A stretch of 64,000 nucleotides of DNA from Isoetes taiwanensis (GCA_021234155.1 JAJEKV010000312.1:84501-148500), one strand, 5' to 3'. Counted from the first letter of the stretch, positions 45,140 through 57,468 are shown. The notes: a model not told the origin generated them from the letters alone. A program made the numbers and translations.

Positions 45140-47785
45140 CTCTTCCCCAACTCGTCTATACATGCTAGAACATGCAGAATTTGAACTTGCATTTTGTTGC
45201 CTTGTGTTCAGTGCCCCTACGATAGAAGAATATTGACCATAACGACTCGTTACAAAAGATGTTTGCATTAAATCAAAAGAATCTAAGTTCCGAACATACA
45301 AAAATTGAACTGTGTTTGAGCATGGGGAATTCTAACCTCTATAGTTGCCAATATATCTATGCAAAATGGTTATTCAAAACGCATATGAATAAAACATGAA
45401 CCCATTAACCCAATAGCTTTCCATATGGTAAGAACAAATTTATGATATGCATCATGGAGATGGTCCGATCATGCAATATTGTCCAACACGATTATTTGCT
45501 CGCTCAATGTATGGAAATGTTTCAAACGTGGTAGATCAAATTTGGCCTCACGATACGAGAAGTTGTAGAATTTACATTAATACCCAAAACAATAAAACAT
45601 GGCATTGATGTCATTCCTAGTGCCTTGACGACTTGTTATTTGAACTTTATGAGCAAAATGCAATGCCAAGACCAACATCATGATTGTTGACAACTAAGTG
45701 CATTGATGTTTAGCACATCACTTTAGTTTTTCCAAAAATTTCATGCATTGGATTTTTCCATTGTTGGATTTTACCATTGACATTCTTAGTCTGGCCGGTG
45801 ATGATCGAATGGGACCTTCAACATTAACACCAATGGCATAATTTAGGCAGAGGTCACAATTGAAGCAATAGGGTTTTGAAAAGGAACCAAGATTTGACAT
45901 GAGACCACATTTATGGGGCAGAGCATGATTGGGGCACAAGATATGTATCTTTGCATATATATGTATCTTTAAACTTAACACTTTGTACATGAAAATCACT
46001 TTATCTTTGTAATTTTCTACCAAAATAAGTAATGCATGAAGATGCCTCTCAAATCCAATCTCGCGACCTGTATGATATCAATATAGAACTCTCAGTAAAG
46101 GTTATTTTTCATCCATTGTTCAATATGGGTGGCTCATATTTAGCCAAAGGCTACCAAACAATCTCTCAGAAGCTTTAGGCCACCAACCACCAACAGAGCT
46201 CAGTTCAACCCAAGCCATCTTTAACCAATATTCATGTGTTACGTGGCCCTTAAGCTACTACACTTAAAACTTTCGAATGCCCAATGGTTCTTAGAGACAA
46301 AAAGTAGGTGCGCAGTTCCCAAGTACTAATGTACCGTTCCATATTCTCTTAAATTGCGGTGAGAGGGCATCTCTTGGAGAACTCTTATTGGAGCAAGAAG
46401 ACCAAAAAATAATGGAAAAAAGTTCCATGATTTTTGGGTTTTGATGTCCATAAACATGTCCATTTACATGCGCTTATTTTCTTAGTGATGAGTCCCCGAT
46501 CCAAACATTTTTATCATGGCTCCCATCCAAATGTAGCATATCGTTGCTTTCCGTGATCTGCACCCAAAATTAAAAAAAAAAAAGGCATTATGCCAAAGAA
46601 TAACATTTGTTACCGTAATTTTTTCCTAGCATATCATACATCGTTGCTTCAATGGAACAGCAGAGCTCAAGCGTATCGATTGGCAATACCGGTTAAAAAC
46701 AGGTTTGTGGCGCGATCTCGGGGATTCAAGGCCTCCCTCCGGGCTGAGGTAGCAGGCCAAATTTGTGTTAAAGGGAGAAAATGTTTGTACCAACTTATTT
46801 GCCAAGAAATACTAATTAACATGCACCACTTATAATGCCGTTTTTATTTGCCACGGTGTGAGTGCCAAGTTCAAGTGATGTAACCGAGCATGGCAATCAA
46901 GGTCATTCCCATCATCCGTTGTCAAATTGCTTGCAAAAGATAAGGTGTTGGAAAATAAAACTTGACTGTATGCGCAAAGTTCAACATGTGTCGCACCAAA
47001 ACCGGTATTGGCCTCACGTCTTAAGCGCAAACTACCTTTTAACCCGCCTTTACAACATTAGCACCGCATACGTAAGGAACCCAATAAAGTCCCAATAAAG
47101 TCCCATAGAACTATGGGAGGGAGGTCATTCAAACAAAATTTGTACTTTTTACCTAAATCTTCGACTTGTCTAAATATCGTAAGTCATGTCTAAAAGGTTG
47201 TTGCCTTTCCAAACCGGGCGTAACAAATTCCCGGCAAATTTTGGGTGACCTTGGGGAAGGGTGGCATCCGGACATTCTAGTTCAAGAGCAAGAACACTTA
47301 CCCTCGCCTCAGAAATCGCGGTGTGCCGACCTTCATTTGTTCTCTCCCATCCCATCACCGAGCGTCTATCCATGCCGGAGCTTCCCCTCCGGGAGGCGTA
47401 ACCAGGGAAAATGTCGCGGGTGCAAAAGCTTGTCCGGCATGTCCAAACTCATTGACACTACAGCTTTGTTGATATCAGCCCACGATGTATCCAAGCTTGG
47501 GTTTCTCCTCCTGTGGAGCCGAAACGTAAACCGGTTGTACATGTAAGACTCTCACTACAACGAAAGATGCAAAGAAAGCGAGTTGGATCCGCCATAGCAG
47601 AAGTTTAAACAGGTCAAATCCACGGATATTTGATGTCGCCTTCTCGACTGTAAAACCGTGTTTAAGCTCAATCCATTATCTATGGCATTGTTAAATCGGA
47701 ACAATATTTGCTCTAAAATCTGCGTTTTTTATGTACATTTAGATAACCTTGTGGTATCAATCGAATAAGGATTTAAAAGGATTTA
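45140..47785. other. No recognised gene
   Basis: Medium open frames exist (45718-46023 minus, 46590-46835 plus, 47166-47546 plus), but none matches a family I know. Because a MYB3R remnant lies just downstream on the minus strand, decayed exons of that gene could be present, but none could be read. Confidence 0.4.
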
Positions 47786-47793
47786 AAACATAC

Positions 47794-48100
47794 CTTCAGA
47801 ATAAGTTTAGCTATGGTCGTCCATTTATTGCCATGCAATCGATCGCGTAGCAAATAGTTTCTTCTCTTCGTTAAATGTCCATGCACCTTTCTTGATCTTG
47901 GGATCCAAATGATTAAACCATCGCATATTACCCAGATTATTGTTAGTTACCGCCTTGAATATAAAAGATGGGCCATATAGTCTGATTTAAAACGTGTAAT
48001 GCTCGTCAGTATTTTTCTCAAGGCCTTTGTTTTCCGATGCAGCCCATTTCTTTGTTCCCAAAAGTTCCACCATATCTACTATATGATCATCCTCCGATTA
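47794..48100 (-). pseudogene. Three-repeat MYB (MYB3R-type) DNA-binding region, broken
   Basis: The minus strand holds pieces of two MYB repeats in the right order. First comes SEDDHIVDMVELLGTKKWAA (about 48097-48035), resembling the EEDD.I..LV...G.KKWA part of the second repeat. After a degenerate stretch comes RWFNHLDPKIKKGAWTFNEE, the R2-R3 junction that is highly characteristic of three-repeat MYBs (family: RERWHNHL.P.IKK.AWT.EEE). A one-base shift then leads to RDRLHGNKWTTIAKLIL, the middle of R3. The frame reaches a donor (CTGAAG/GTATGT at 47794/47793). The DNA-recognition helix of R2 is eroded and stops occur. MYB3R proteins act as cell-cycle transcription factors; this remnant cannot. 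Confidence 0.8.
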
Positions 48101-48922
48101 AATCATAAGAAAGAAGATTCTAAGCTATTTAGGTAATTACTTTGGGTTGCGGATTCTTCTCGCAGAGTAGTTACCTCTTTCTTCCTTCCTCTAACAAATA
48201 AGAAGTATGTTTACTAATCTTTTCCCATCTGGCCATGCATTCCGCAACAGATCTATAACCTATGCATCTTGCTACAAATAGCCAAAACCATATGATCATT
48301 TTGGCCTATTGAATACTGAGATCTACAATTTGTTGTTGTGCCTTTAAAGATCAAAAAGCGATTTGCCTCAAATATTCACTGTTTTTGTGCTTGTTTCATC
48401 CTTGCGTTGGCTTCGTGGTGATTTCTCATTTATTTCTCATCAATTATGGTCAATTGTGTAGCTGCAATTCGGTTATGTACTTTCAAAAAGTTTGTTCCAC
48501 TTTGGAGTCTAGGCCCACATCACGTTTGGAATAGTTTTCGTATTTTGGTTTGAATAATTTGTAGAACACATAGGCTCTTGATTGCATGATCCCTCCTACG
48601 GTCAATGGAACTATGCCTCCTACATCCGTTATGCTCGCGATGCTTGGTCCCCGCCCCCATATAATGGTACTCTCTTTCTTTTCGCTACATTCATCGATAC
48701 GATTTTCTTGCTCCCCTTTTCTTCGATAAAATTTTGATAGCTGAAATGATGGCGTAAGAATAATGCAAAATGCAATTTTGTCATATTACATGCCCAACAA
48801 TCATGGCATTGGCAGAATTATAATAAAAGATTTGGGTCTAGCAAAACTACGAGATCATATGATTCCAAGTGGTATATATGTTAGGTAAGATGTGAAATTA
48901 AGGTTGGATATAGACATCTTAC
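48101..48922. other. No recognised gene
   Basis: AT-rich sequence with no motif recognised. It may contain decayed MYB3R upstream introns on the minus strand. Confidence 0.35.
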
Positions 48923-49066
48923 ATTGCCATTCCGATTTGAGAGGAGTGCCACATCCGTGGCAGCGACATGAAGCCCAAAGTAGCAATTGGAAGTAAAAAC
49001 TCTTGTCGGAACGCCATCGTTGGTCCCAGAAACCACGTAAAATTCGCGGAAATTGGATATCCCGCA
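48923..49066 (-). CDS. Orphan exon-like segment, unknown family
   Basis: A 144-base segment on the minus strand lies between a good acceptor (TTTGTTTTCAATTAG) and a donor (GGCAAT/GTAAGA). It is open in phase 0 at both ends. It encodes 48 residues beginning CGISNFREFYVVSGTNDGVP and continuing TRVFTSNCYFGLHVAATDVA. The composition and exact exon phase suggest real coding ancestry. I do not recognise the protein, and no neighbouring exon was found. Confidence 0.4.
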
Positions 49067-50790
49067 CTAATTGAAAACAAATTTTGTTTAAGTAGAGCTT
49101 TCTATGCAATAACTTAGAAAAAGCCCTTGAGAAACGTGATAACCAAACAACTAGTACTCGTAAAAGCACATTCTCGTTGATTCCACATAGTTTTGTCGGT
49201 TTAAGCACTTTAATCATTGGAACTAGGAAGGAAGTGCATGATGCAAGCTAAAAGGTAAAAAGAATCGAGCTTGATGAAGATTGATGTTTTTAGGTCGAAC
49301 GGGGAAACGCATTGTAATTGACTAAAAAGTGCAAGAATTTGAAGAAAAACGCAAACCTTGACAGAGAGTTTGGGAGTATGGGGGGCGCAGACGAGCCGAA
49401 GATCATGGCCCCCGAAGATGAAGAGCAAGAAACAGACTAGAAAACTTATGCCACACATGCACCATTTACCAAACCGCCTTTTCTTTGCATTAGGTCTGCC
49501 GTTCTTCTTCTTCAAGAATGGTGCCACCGGGCCCATTTGCTATAGCCCTTTTAGCTCCTTTGGAAGAAACACCATCCTATTTGAGGAATTACTCTGCATG
49601 AGCCCAAGAAGGAAGAAATGGAATATGAGCTCGACATCGGGCCGCTTAAATGGCATAACCGAGACGGATTTGCCATTGCCGCTACAAAGTCTCCGGCAAA
49701 TGCATAGAGTAGAGCAGGGGATTGCTTCGGAAGCAAGAAAGCCTGTCGCCATTATTTATTTAATTTTCATTTATGCTTTTTTTTTTCAAGGACAGGTGGC
49801 ATGCTCAGATCTTTTTCTTGCGAAAAAATATTAGGTTCAAACAAAAAACCCAACTGCTTTATATATGTTTAGATAAAGAAGATGAGTTGAATTACCAAAT
49901 TTTGGAGAAACATGTGCAGCTTAGCTTATTATCCCGGAAACCTTGGGATTTTTGCTTACAAAGAGAATAAAATTATTACGTGAGCATTATCCTGTATTCT
50001 TGAAATTTGTACATTACTTTGATTGATGTATACTGGAATAATTGATATGCCATTTTATCTCTTTTTGCCCCTATACACTTTATAAGCATAAGGTTTAAGT
50101 AAAAACAAAGTCTCGAAGAAGAAGAGTCTAACTAAAAAGCAAGTACAGCGATAGTGTTAATCTAAAGCAAATTCGATGTAAGCTACATTTAGCAAGACTC
50201 TATAATGCACCACCTAGCACCTAACATCAAATTCAAAATCTTTGAACAACTAAGATTATCACCACCCTAGGGTAACAATCCAGTAACGTGCCAATCCATA
50301 CGAGTGTTTAGAATCTCTTCATGGCATTGTTTCTTTCTATTTTCCTTGGTGACAAAACGAGCATATGGCTTATTAGAATTTGGATGCAAATTTGTTAATA
50401 GGTTGATTCTTTATATTGCGTTGATTTGTCTGACATGTTAATTCTGCATTTTGCTATGGGGAATTTGAAGAACAATCTTGATATACCTTTCACATTAGGT
50501 ATGCTTTACAATCGATGTTTGTATAATCTTAAGGAATACCGGAGTGGTTTCAAAAATCTTAATAGAATCCTACAAAATTTAGAATCTCTTAAAATATTGG
50601 ATAGTCTTGGCAGCATTTCGATGTTGTTTTGCTCTTGTGATTTGGTGTTTAGACTAGTGTAACACACTAGCTCTACCAACCGTCTACTAAACAATTAAAC
50701 TCGTTGTAATGGACATACCTTTTCGTGAGTCGGTCGTGTTGTTGTTCTTCAGGCTAATTTCATTCAATGGCAATATCCAGCATAAAGGAT
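49067..50790. other. No recognised gene
   Basis: Overlapping open frames on both strands at 49210-49834 cannot be assigned. At 50641-50670 a short piece resembles the head of the SINE at 7103. No other structure was seen. Confidence 0.4.
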
Positions 50791-50794
50791 TGCC

Positions 50795-50945
50795 CTAGAT
50801 CCCCTTGGATTTCTCTCGTATTTCTTGGTATTTTGTAAAGATTCCCTTGCATTCATAAGATTCTCTAGAGATTCCCCCATAGTTTTAAACGTCATCCTAA
50901 GATACCTCTAGAATCTATAACTATCTATATACATTCTTATAGAAT
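50795..50945. repeat. GAATCT array remnant in inverted orientation
   Basis: AGATTC and GGATTT-type cores (for example AAGATTCCCTTGCATTCATA and AGATTCTCTAGAGATTCCCC) are the reverse complement of the array unit at 13.6-16.4 kb. It is the only block of this family on the opposite strand in the window. Confidence 0.65.
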
Positions 50946-51961
50946 ATGATTCTCAGTCACTGATTGTTTTTTAAAGACGAACTTCTAACAGCCACTGATT
51001 GTTATTGTTTTTTAAAGACGGACTTTTAACACTCGCATAACATTTTTCTTTTATTATGAAAAATATATGAGGTGACACATTTGGAAGCATACATGGAAGT
51101 ACATCATTTTGGATCCATGTGACACAATTCTATTTTAACATTTGTCAACATGTGACAAATAATTGAAATTTTATTCAAATTTACTTTGACTTTCATATTT
51201 GTCTATACCCCATAGGATCATAGGATCATTAATATAGAGAAATAGAGCTCGTTGCTAAGATCTTTATGATAAATTCCTCATACAGTGTCTATAGAACTCC
51301 TTGCTAACACTTTATCGTAAATTCCTCATACAGGAATTTCTATCACAAATGACCAGTTGACTTGACACACTAATAAGAAATACATAATAGCATGCTAATA
51401 GATTATAAGTGTTTTCTATATAATTTCTTTCAATCCGCAGAAATCGATTCTCTCCGCGAACTAACTTTTAGCTTTCTTTGATTGACAAACATTCTTTGAT
51501 TGCATCTAAAGTTATGATTCATGAAGAAAAGACAATATCAATAAACCCCTTAGAGTAGTCCCCCATTTGGCAGGGATTTTGATGGAGATACACTAAACAT
51601 GGCCCCGTTCAACAATGTCTCAAATGATGATATGGAGTCTAAGAGAATTATCAATTCCAGTAACTCTTCAGTTTCCAAAAGAGGAACTATCATGAACTGG
51701 AAAACAAACTTACAACATGCAACTCCCCACGAAATTGAATCATTCTTATTCTGTGGATGAAGAAGTTCTAATATACAATGGTGAACTTCTGACTGCTAGA
51801 AGTCTTATGACTACATGATAAGAGAAATACTACAAAATTGTATAAAAAATATATAGTAATGTTAACCGATGCAACTTCCACTATAAGTTCTTCAAACTTA
51901 ATTCTTGACACTCATAGACATTCATCTTTTAAGCAATTTTTATGTCATGTTAAATAAATCA
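50946..51961. other. No recognised gene
   Basis: Contains a duplicated ACTGATTGTT..TTTTTAAAGACG at about 50958 and 50994, a duplicated TAAATTCCTCATACAG at about 51270 and 51311, and the diverged partner of 24299 at about 51487. No coding signal. Confidence 0.45.
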
Positions 51962-52105
51962 AATGCGACTCTTTGAGTTTGATTCAAATTTAACTCGACT
52001 ATTCACCGAGAGGTATTAATAAACAATGGTGACCTTCATTGAATGGCTATTACGCGAGGAATTGAGCCTAAATGTTCACGTCTTTAGACTAAATGCATAC
52101 TGAAC
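51962..52105. repeat. Dispersed repeat, partner at 8216-8345
   Basis: Collinear with 8216-8345 (see the shared blocks there). Here it directly precedes a left module plus type-B repeat. Confidence 0.75.
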
Positions 52106-52169
52106 TTTACGCACTGATCTGTTTAATCTCGAACTTTATTCCTCGATGTTCATCAGCCATGATTGATAA

Positions 52170-52450
52170 ACCCATTGATAGTACAAAAACTTGTATATAT
52201 ACAACTATATAATCTCTACCAACTTTCGGTAGAGATTGATCTCGGCCGTCCATTTATGAGATGGACGGTCCAGACGGTGCCACCTCTTAACACCCTAAGC
52301 AACCCCCTTTTGGTAGAGATTGAGGTGTCGCCGTTATGGCCGTCGAATGTGCGAGATCGACGGCCCAGATTTAAAGCCCCTTTATTTGGGGCTTTTGTTC
52401 TAGACCGTTAGATTTAAGAATTTATTCTGGGCCATCGAAGGGGAAAAAAT
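52170..52450. repeat. Short left module plus body type B
   Basis: CCCATTGATAGTACAAAAAC then TTGTATATATACAA without an expanded (TA)n, followed by AATCTCTACC-AACTTTC-GGTAGAGATT (a ten-base stem) and the GGCCGTCCAT hairpin. The type-B body continues with GAGATTGAGGTGTCGCCGTT and GAGATCGACGGCCCAGAT. This is the most complete type-B copy with a minimal TA tract, and the best model of the ancestral junction. Confidence 0.75.
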
Positions 52451-52479
52451 CTCTGACGTGTACCATTCATTCATTTCAA

Positions 52480-52590
52480 TGGAGCTATTCTATTGGAAAC
52501 CACAGATGGGTTCAAGCCTGTTTTGGAGCTCGTCGAGATGCAGAAGTCTATGATGCCCATTCCATAAATGGCATTTGCAAGATCCGGTTC
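52480..52590. repeat. Segment duplicated from/with 16893-17225
   Basis: Shares GGAGCTATTCTATTGG.AACCACAG and the block GAGATGCAGAAGTCTATGAT followed by GCCCATTCCATAA with 16893-17225. It lacks about 230 bases in the middle. Confidence 0.65.
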
Positions 52591-54031
52591 TGTCCCCTGC
52601 CTTCGTATTGTGCTGGTAGGTTGCACATGGATGTCATGGCCCAGAAGCAAATGTCTGTTACCGGGTTAATAATCTTAGCCTGTTTTTGATATAAACCTGG
52701 ATCTATATCGTAACTGCTCTTGTGCACCACACAATGGCATGCAGCGGCAATGTCATTTGGGAGCGAAGCATCACCTGTGGCTTTCTTCTGTGATGGAAGA
52801 TAGGTAACGATTCCACTAATTGCAGCACCATATGAAATTCAAATAATCAAACCTGGCGAAAATCTGAGGCATTCGTTCCCTATTTGGCAGGAATCCAGCC
52901 CACGGCTGTCATCATGATCTGAAAGTTACGGCAGTGCTCCCAGACATTTAACAGAGTATTTTGCAATTAGGTGTGAGCGTTTTCAGTTTTGAGGCAGCGT
53001 TTTTGCTAACTGCGGTAGTGGAGTCAGGTGGAAGATCCAGATCTGAGATGCCGTGACAGGTTTGATTTTCACTTAATTGGGAGCAAATATTTCTCTTCCA
53101 ACTGAAAAGCAGGTAAGTCTACGCTTATCTTTTCTTCTCTCTTCAAGTTTTTCTTATTTGTTTTGCCTTGCTGTTGATTCATGACGTTTAATCATGCATT
53201 CTCCTGCTGCCCATATGCAAGAATGCATGGCAATGCTTCTTGGAGACTGTCCCAGAACGAGGAAAAGCATATGTCTTCTGGTGCCTAGGGTTCAATTCTC
53301 CAATCTCTTTTCCCTCGTGCAAAGCGCAGTCAGTGTATATGATGAATCTTTCTCTCATATCTTCAACAGTTATATTTTGATATTCATGGAATCAGATCTT
53401 CCGTAATATGTTTTTGATCATCATAGCATGGCTCAAATGATTTGAGATTTTAGCCATTCATACTGATGATAATACTTAATTTTCCATCATAAACCCTTGC
53501 ATTCGACCAAGGAACTAGAGGTCTTCTACCTTTGGAGTAATGAGCAGATTAATGAAAAATCACAGAACCGCAAACCCCTTATTTGTTGTAAGAAAATTAT
53601 CCTATGTCCTGCCAAGACGTAAGCTTCTAGGTTCTTCAGTAGTCAGCAGCTGAAATGTGAATTACAGAGCATGTGACCTTACGGTCTTATATCCATTTCA
53701 ATAATCCTCCGCCGTAAATTAGTCTGGTTCCTATTAAGATTCTTGGTTTGAGGTGCCTGCACAAATAAATTGTTTGATATCTTTGGATATTTTTATTTTC
53801 AAGTGTCATTAGGGTAACATATCCAAGCATTGGCAGAGACAAATCAGAAGTTCATACCTGCCGGTTTTGTGAACTCGTTTTTCCCTCTCTCTTTTTCCTT
53901 CTTTCATTGCATTGCAAAAATTCTTCTGTCCGATCTTCCTTTTGCAAATGCATTCTGTACTAATATAAGTGTTGGATAATATATCAAGGTTTTGCTTCTG
54001 AGTATTGATCTTTGGGAATTGATTTATGCAG
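52591..54031. other. No recognised gene; possible upstream part of the trehalase locus
   Basis: Open frames such as 53194-53406 do not match the trehalase N terminus. A trehalase first exon would be expected in this interval but cannot be identified, so it is missing or decayed beyond reading. Confidence 0.4.
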
Positions 54032-55612
54032 GAGAACTCAGGCAATTCTTGAAGGAGTACTTTGCACAGCCAGGAAGTGATCTATTGCCAGCAACTTTGG
54101 GGGATTATGTTCCAGAACCGGAAGGATTTTTGCCGTTGGTTAAGAATAGGAAGATAAGGGAATGGGCCCTAAACGTCCATTCCTTATGGCTCAAACTTGT
54201 GCGCAAGGTATCGGATGACGTCCTTCACCATCCTGAACAGCACACGTTACTTCCTTTGCCTCATGTAGTTGTCGTTCCTGGAGCTCGGTTTAACGAGGTC
54301 TATTACTGGGATAGCTACTGGATAATCAGGTGATTTATTTGTTTCTAATCCGTTCTGGTTAAATTATGGTTCCTTTTCTTCTAATATGCAACTGTTTGTG
54401 ACAAAAGGGGCTTGATTGTGAGCCGAATGCTGGACACTGCCAGAGGAATTGCTCAGAATCTTCTTTTGTTAGTTGAAACGTACGGATTTGTTCCTAATGG
54501 AGCAAGAACATACTACACGAATCGCAGGTAATGATCTGTTACTTAAACGTTTTGTATCTTCTCTTTGTGTCCTTTCTCTGCAATATTTTATATCTGACAT
54601 AAAAGACATGTGGCATGATCTGTGGTATTACAATTTTTTCCATGTCATTGTAAGTTGATCTTTTTTGTAAGTTTATCTTTTTGTTATGTTTGTGTAGCCA
54701 ACCTCCTCTGCTGAGCCAAATGAGCCAAATGATTCGAGTCTTATATGAAGCCTCTGGCGATCAGAAGCTAGTGGAAAGGGCATTTCTTGTGCTTTTGCAG
54801 GAGTACAATTTCTGATGTTCAGGTATATCTGGAATTCCTCTATTATCTAATAGTTTGGGATATTTGCAAATATTAAGCTCGCCCCTGCAATTGCACAGAT
54901 CTTCAGGAAGTCTGGATACAGGATAACAAAGGTATTGAGCATAGGCTTACCAGATACTCTGCAAAGTGGGATGAACCTCGTCCAGAATCCTTCACCACTG
55001 TAAGAATGTGTGTTTATTTATTACTTTTTATTCTGAATGCCTTCAACTAACTAAGCTACACAGGATGAGGAAATAGCAAAATACTTCTCCAATTCAAAGA
55101 GCCAACAGAGGCTTTACCATGATATTGACACAGCTGCAGAATCTGGCTGGGATTTTAGCTCCAGATGGATGGGGTAAATTGGGACAAATTTGTGGATCTG
55201 ATTCTGACTTTATTGGTCAATCTAACAGAAAGCCGTTTTGCGGTGATGAGCAGCATCTTCGTACCTTGAGGACCTCACGTATCATTCCTGTCGACTTGAA
55301 TGCATTTCTAATGCAGGTGTGTAAAACGTTTTTTTCTTAATTCAATATATGGTTTGTAGATTTTGAGCTGCTAACTGGTTCATCCCTTGCTTTGCCTAGA
55401 TGGAAAGGAATCTGGCCTTTTTTGCAAAATTACTGGGAAGAAATGCGGATTCGCAGCACTTTAATCTCAGAGGCGAAGATAGGAGGGTCGCAATTAATTC
55501 TATCTTCTGGAGCGATGAGAAGGGGCAATGGTTTGATTATTGGCTTCCTTCTAATTGTCACAACCTGAGAACGTCTGATTGCGAAAAGATGATCTATACG
55601 GGGCGTTATTGA
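54032..55612 (+). pseudogene. Trehalase (GH37) gene remnant with at least six exons
   Basis: Six exons can be drawn with clean GT-AG borders and matching phases: 54032-54329, 54418-54527, 54698-54822, 54899-54999, 55064-55316 and from 55400. They encode the trehalase signature PGARFNEVYYWDSYWIIR, joined to GLIVSRMLDTARGIAQNLLL, then FVPNGARTYYTNRSQPPLLS. AESGWDFSSRWM, IIPVDLNAF and AINSIFWSDEKGQWFDYWL follow. Trehalase splits trehalose into two glucoses; the plant enzyme is extracellular. Defects: TGA at 54813-54815 where the family has Trp (EYNF.CS), a nine-base duplication (AGCCAAATG) near 54715, a stop after SSRWMG near 55175, and loss of everything after DYWL, including the second signature (QWD.PN.W.P). 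No N terminus was found. It is a decayed genomic copy that kept its introns. Confidence 0.9.
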
Positions 55613-56340
55613 AAGTGTTTAGGGGCTTCCATCGTTTTGCTTATTCTATACTTTCTGATCTTCAGGTGATATGCAACTTTGAAGATGGCCACCAGAACCG
55701 TGTCTGGATGAAGTGCTCTGGATCTGTAGGGATCATGTTTGCAAAACCGTCTCGGGATGATACAAATGCCTCTATTTCGCCTTTTTGTTGAGAAAATCAG
55801 CTGTTTACAGGTTAAAAAGCATACCAGATATGCTTGGTGCAGGCAGACTACAGGCTGGAGGATGGATCTATATGCTAGCTTAGGCATTTTGGAGAAACAT
55901 CCTAATTGTTTTATCTTTAGATGCTTGGAGCAGATGCTTACTTATCCTGCAATGTTGAGGCACATGCTTACTCCAGTTCCTGCTATAACAAAGATATGGT
56001 AGACACAAGTTTCGATTTTGCAGATTTGTATACTTAGTTGGAGTTGGACTGTATAGTTGAGGTATACGATGCAGGGGCAGAACTAAAAGTGGCGCAACTC
56101 CGACATTCGCACGTAAGATCACCTCACTTGCTCAGTTCTTTTCCACAAGACCTAAGTCAGGATACTTATTTTAACCCGTTGCAACTGTGATGCCTTCTTT
56201 TCTCGGATGTCAAACCCTATCCAACTGTCTCTATTTGAACAAAAAATATGGAACTTTTTCTTTCTTTTAGTATCAGAAACAGTTTTTAAATTAGTGCAAT
56301 GTATTGTTGCCAGGCCTGATTATCTTATAATTCTCTTTAG
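55613..56340. other. No recognised gene; short open pieces
   Basis: Pieces such as VICNFEDGHQNRVWMKCSG (about 55667-55725) look codon-like but do not fit the trehalase C terminus or any family I know. Confidence 0.4.
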
Positions 56341-57295
56341 GCCCCTCAATAGAAGTTCCTGGAAACGAGAATTTGGCCACTCCTGAAGCCAGTACATCGA
56401 GACAACCACTGAAAAGGATATATGAAAAGGGGATGAGGAGTGATAGCAAGTTCTATGTTCGGCATAAGGAACATAAAGAACCCAAATCACATTCAAGTTG
56501 TGCAAAATCATTTGAACTCTATTTGAAGAGGTGAGTTTGACACAGTATTTTAGCTACAAAATGTTCCATGACATGAATCAGCAGCTGTATGGAATTGCTA
56601 GGTTTTCCATAAAATTAATACTAGGTTTGCAAGCAGATCATCTGGTTCTGGCAAAATTTTTTGTTTTGATCTGCGCGAGACAACACATGTTTCTAAATTT
56701 TTCACTACAGTCGTGCTACATAATTTCATCTTAATCCTTTTTGCAATTTTTCTGTCACCATTCTAGGCATGGACCATACGTTTACTTTTACAAAATTCTA
56801 TTTTCTAAGAGACATTCTTTAGATGGCAGTTGGCTAACATTTTTCTCAGTATAGGCGTCTGGGAACTGTAGTCCTCTCACACTATATTTGAAGCTAGTGG
56901 CTTCAAATTTACCACCAAAGTTAAAATGTACAAACTCTCTACAGAGTACATGAGATAAAGATGTGGAAAGTTTGTTATAACTGTCATCCTTGTCGTAAAT
57001 GCATCGATTGAGTTATCTGATACAGTGTATTTAGTTGACATAGCAGGCCAAAGAGAGATGAGGACGGTCATGTTGAGATTGTGTCAGATTCTGATCCCGA
57101 GGTGGTAATTGTTTTGTATGTTCTTCTTTGTGAAAGAGAGCCTATATTCAACTTGGACATCATGCATAACATTTGCAGGATACAATGACAAGCAACATAT
57201 CTCCTTTTACCCAAGGCGTGATAGACCAACAGCACCTTGAATTCTTCTGCAAGGCTGTGACAACCCTCGCAGAATGCTGCCGAATCCAAATCTGG
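56341..57295 (+). CDS. Three in-phase exons of an unrecognised, probably nuclear protein
   Basis: Exons 56341-56530, 57047-57101 and 57179 onward have good acceptors (TTCTCTTTAG, ACATAGCAG, ACATTTGCAG) and donors (GAAGAG/GTGAGT, CCCGAG/GTGGTA). Joined, they read without stops. The first ends SCAKSFELYLKR and runs into PKRDEDGHVEIVSDSDPE and then DTMTSNISPFTQGVIDQQHL. KRPKRDEDG is nuclear-signal-like. VEIVSDSDPE fits a SUMO-interacting motif (hydrophobic V-x-I-V followed by acidic residues). The frame ends at a TGA near 57315, after FCKAVTTLAECC. Family unknown; this is a gene piece, without start or proven end. Confidence 0.5.
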
Positions 57296-57312
57296 AATGG
57301 TTTTCAACCGGA

Positions 57313-57468
57313 ATGATGCTTGCTCACTTGGGATGCAGATTTCGATTGATGGCTTGCTCACTTGGGATGCTGGAGATAGTAAAAATCTTGACAAAATATG
57401 GCGCTAATGTGCATGCTGGAGATAAGTACCAACAAACTCCTTTATTTTATGCTGCAGATTCCAGTTGA
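57313..57468 (+). pseudogene. Ankyrin-repeat segment
   Basis: The frame 57274-57468 contains LGMLEIVKILTKYGANVHAG followed by DKYQQTPLFYAADS. This matches the ankyrin-repeat pattern (G..EIVK.L...GA.V...D....TPL..A). About one and a third repeats are present. Just upstream a 19-base sequence, GCTTGCTCACTTGGGATGC, is directly duplicated (about 57318 and 57354), probably breaking the preceding repeat. It may belong to the exon chain at 56341-57295, but the frames do not join as given. Confidence 0.7.

Noticed and set aside
45718-46023. Minus-strand Cys-containing frame (CNCDLC-like pattern) as a zinc-binding protein
   Set aside because: Cys spacing fits no zinc-finger class I know and the flanks give no exon support.
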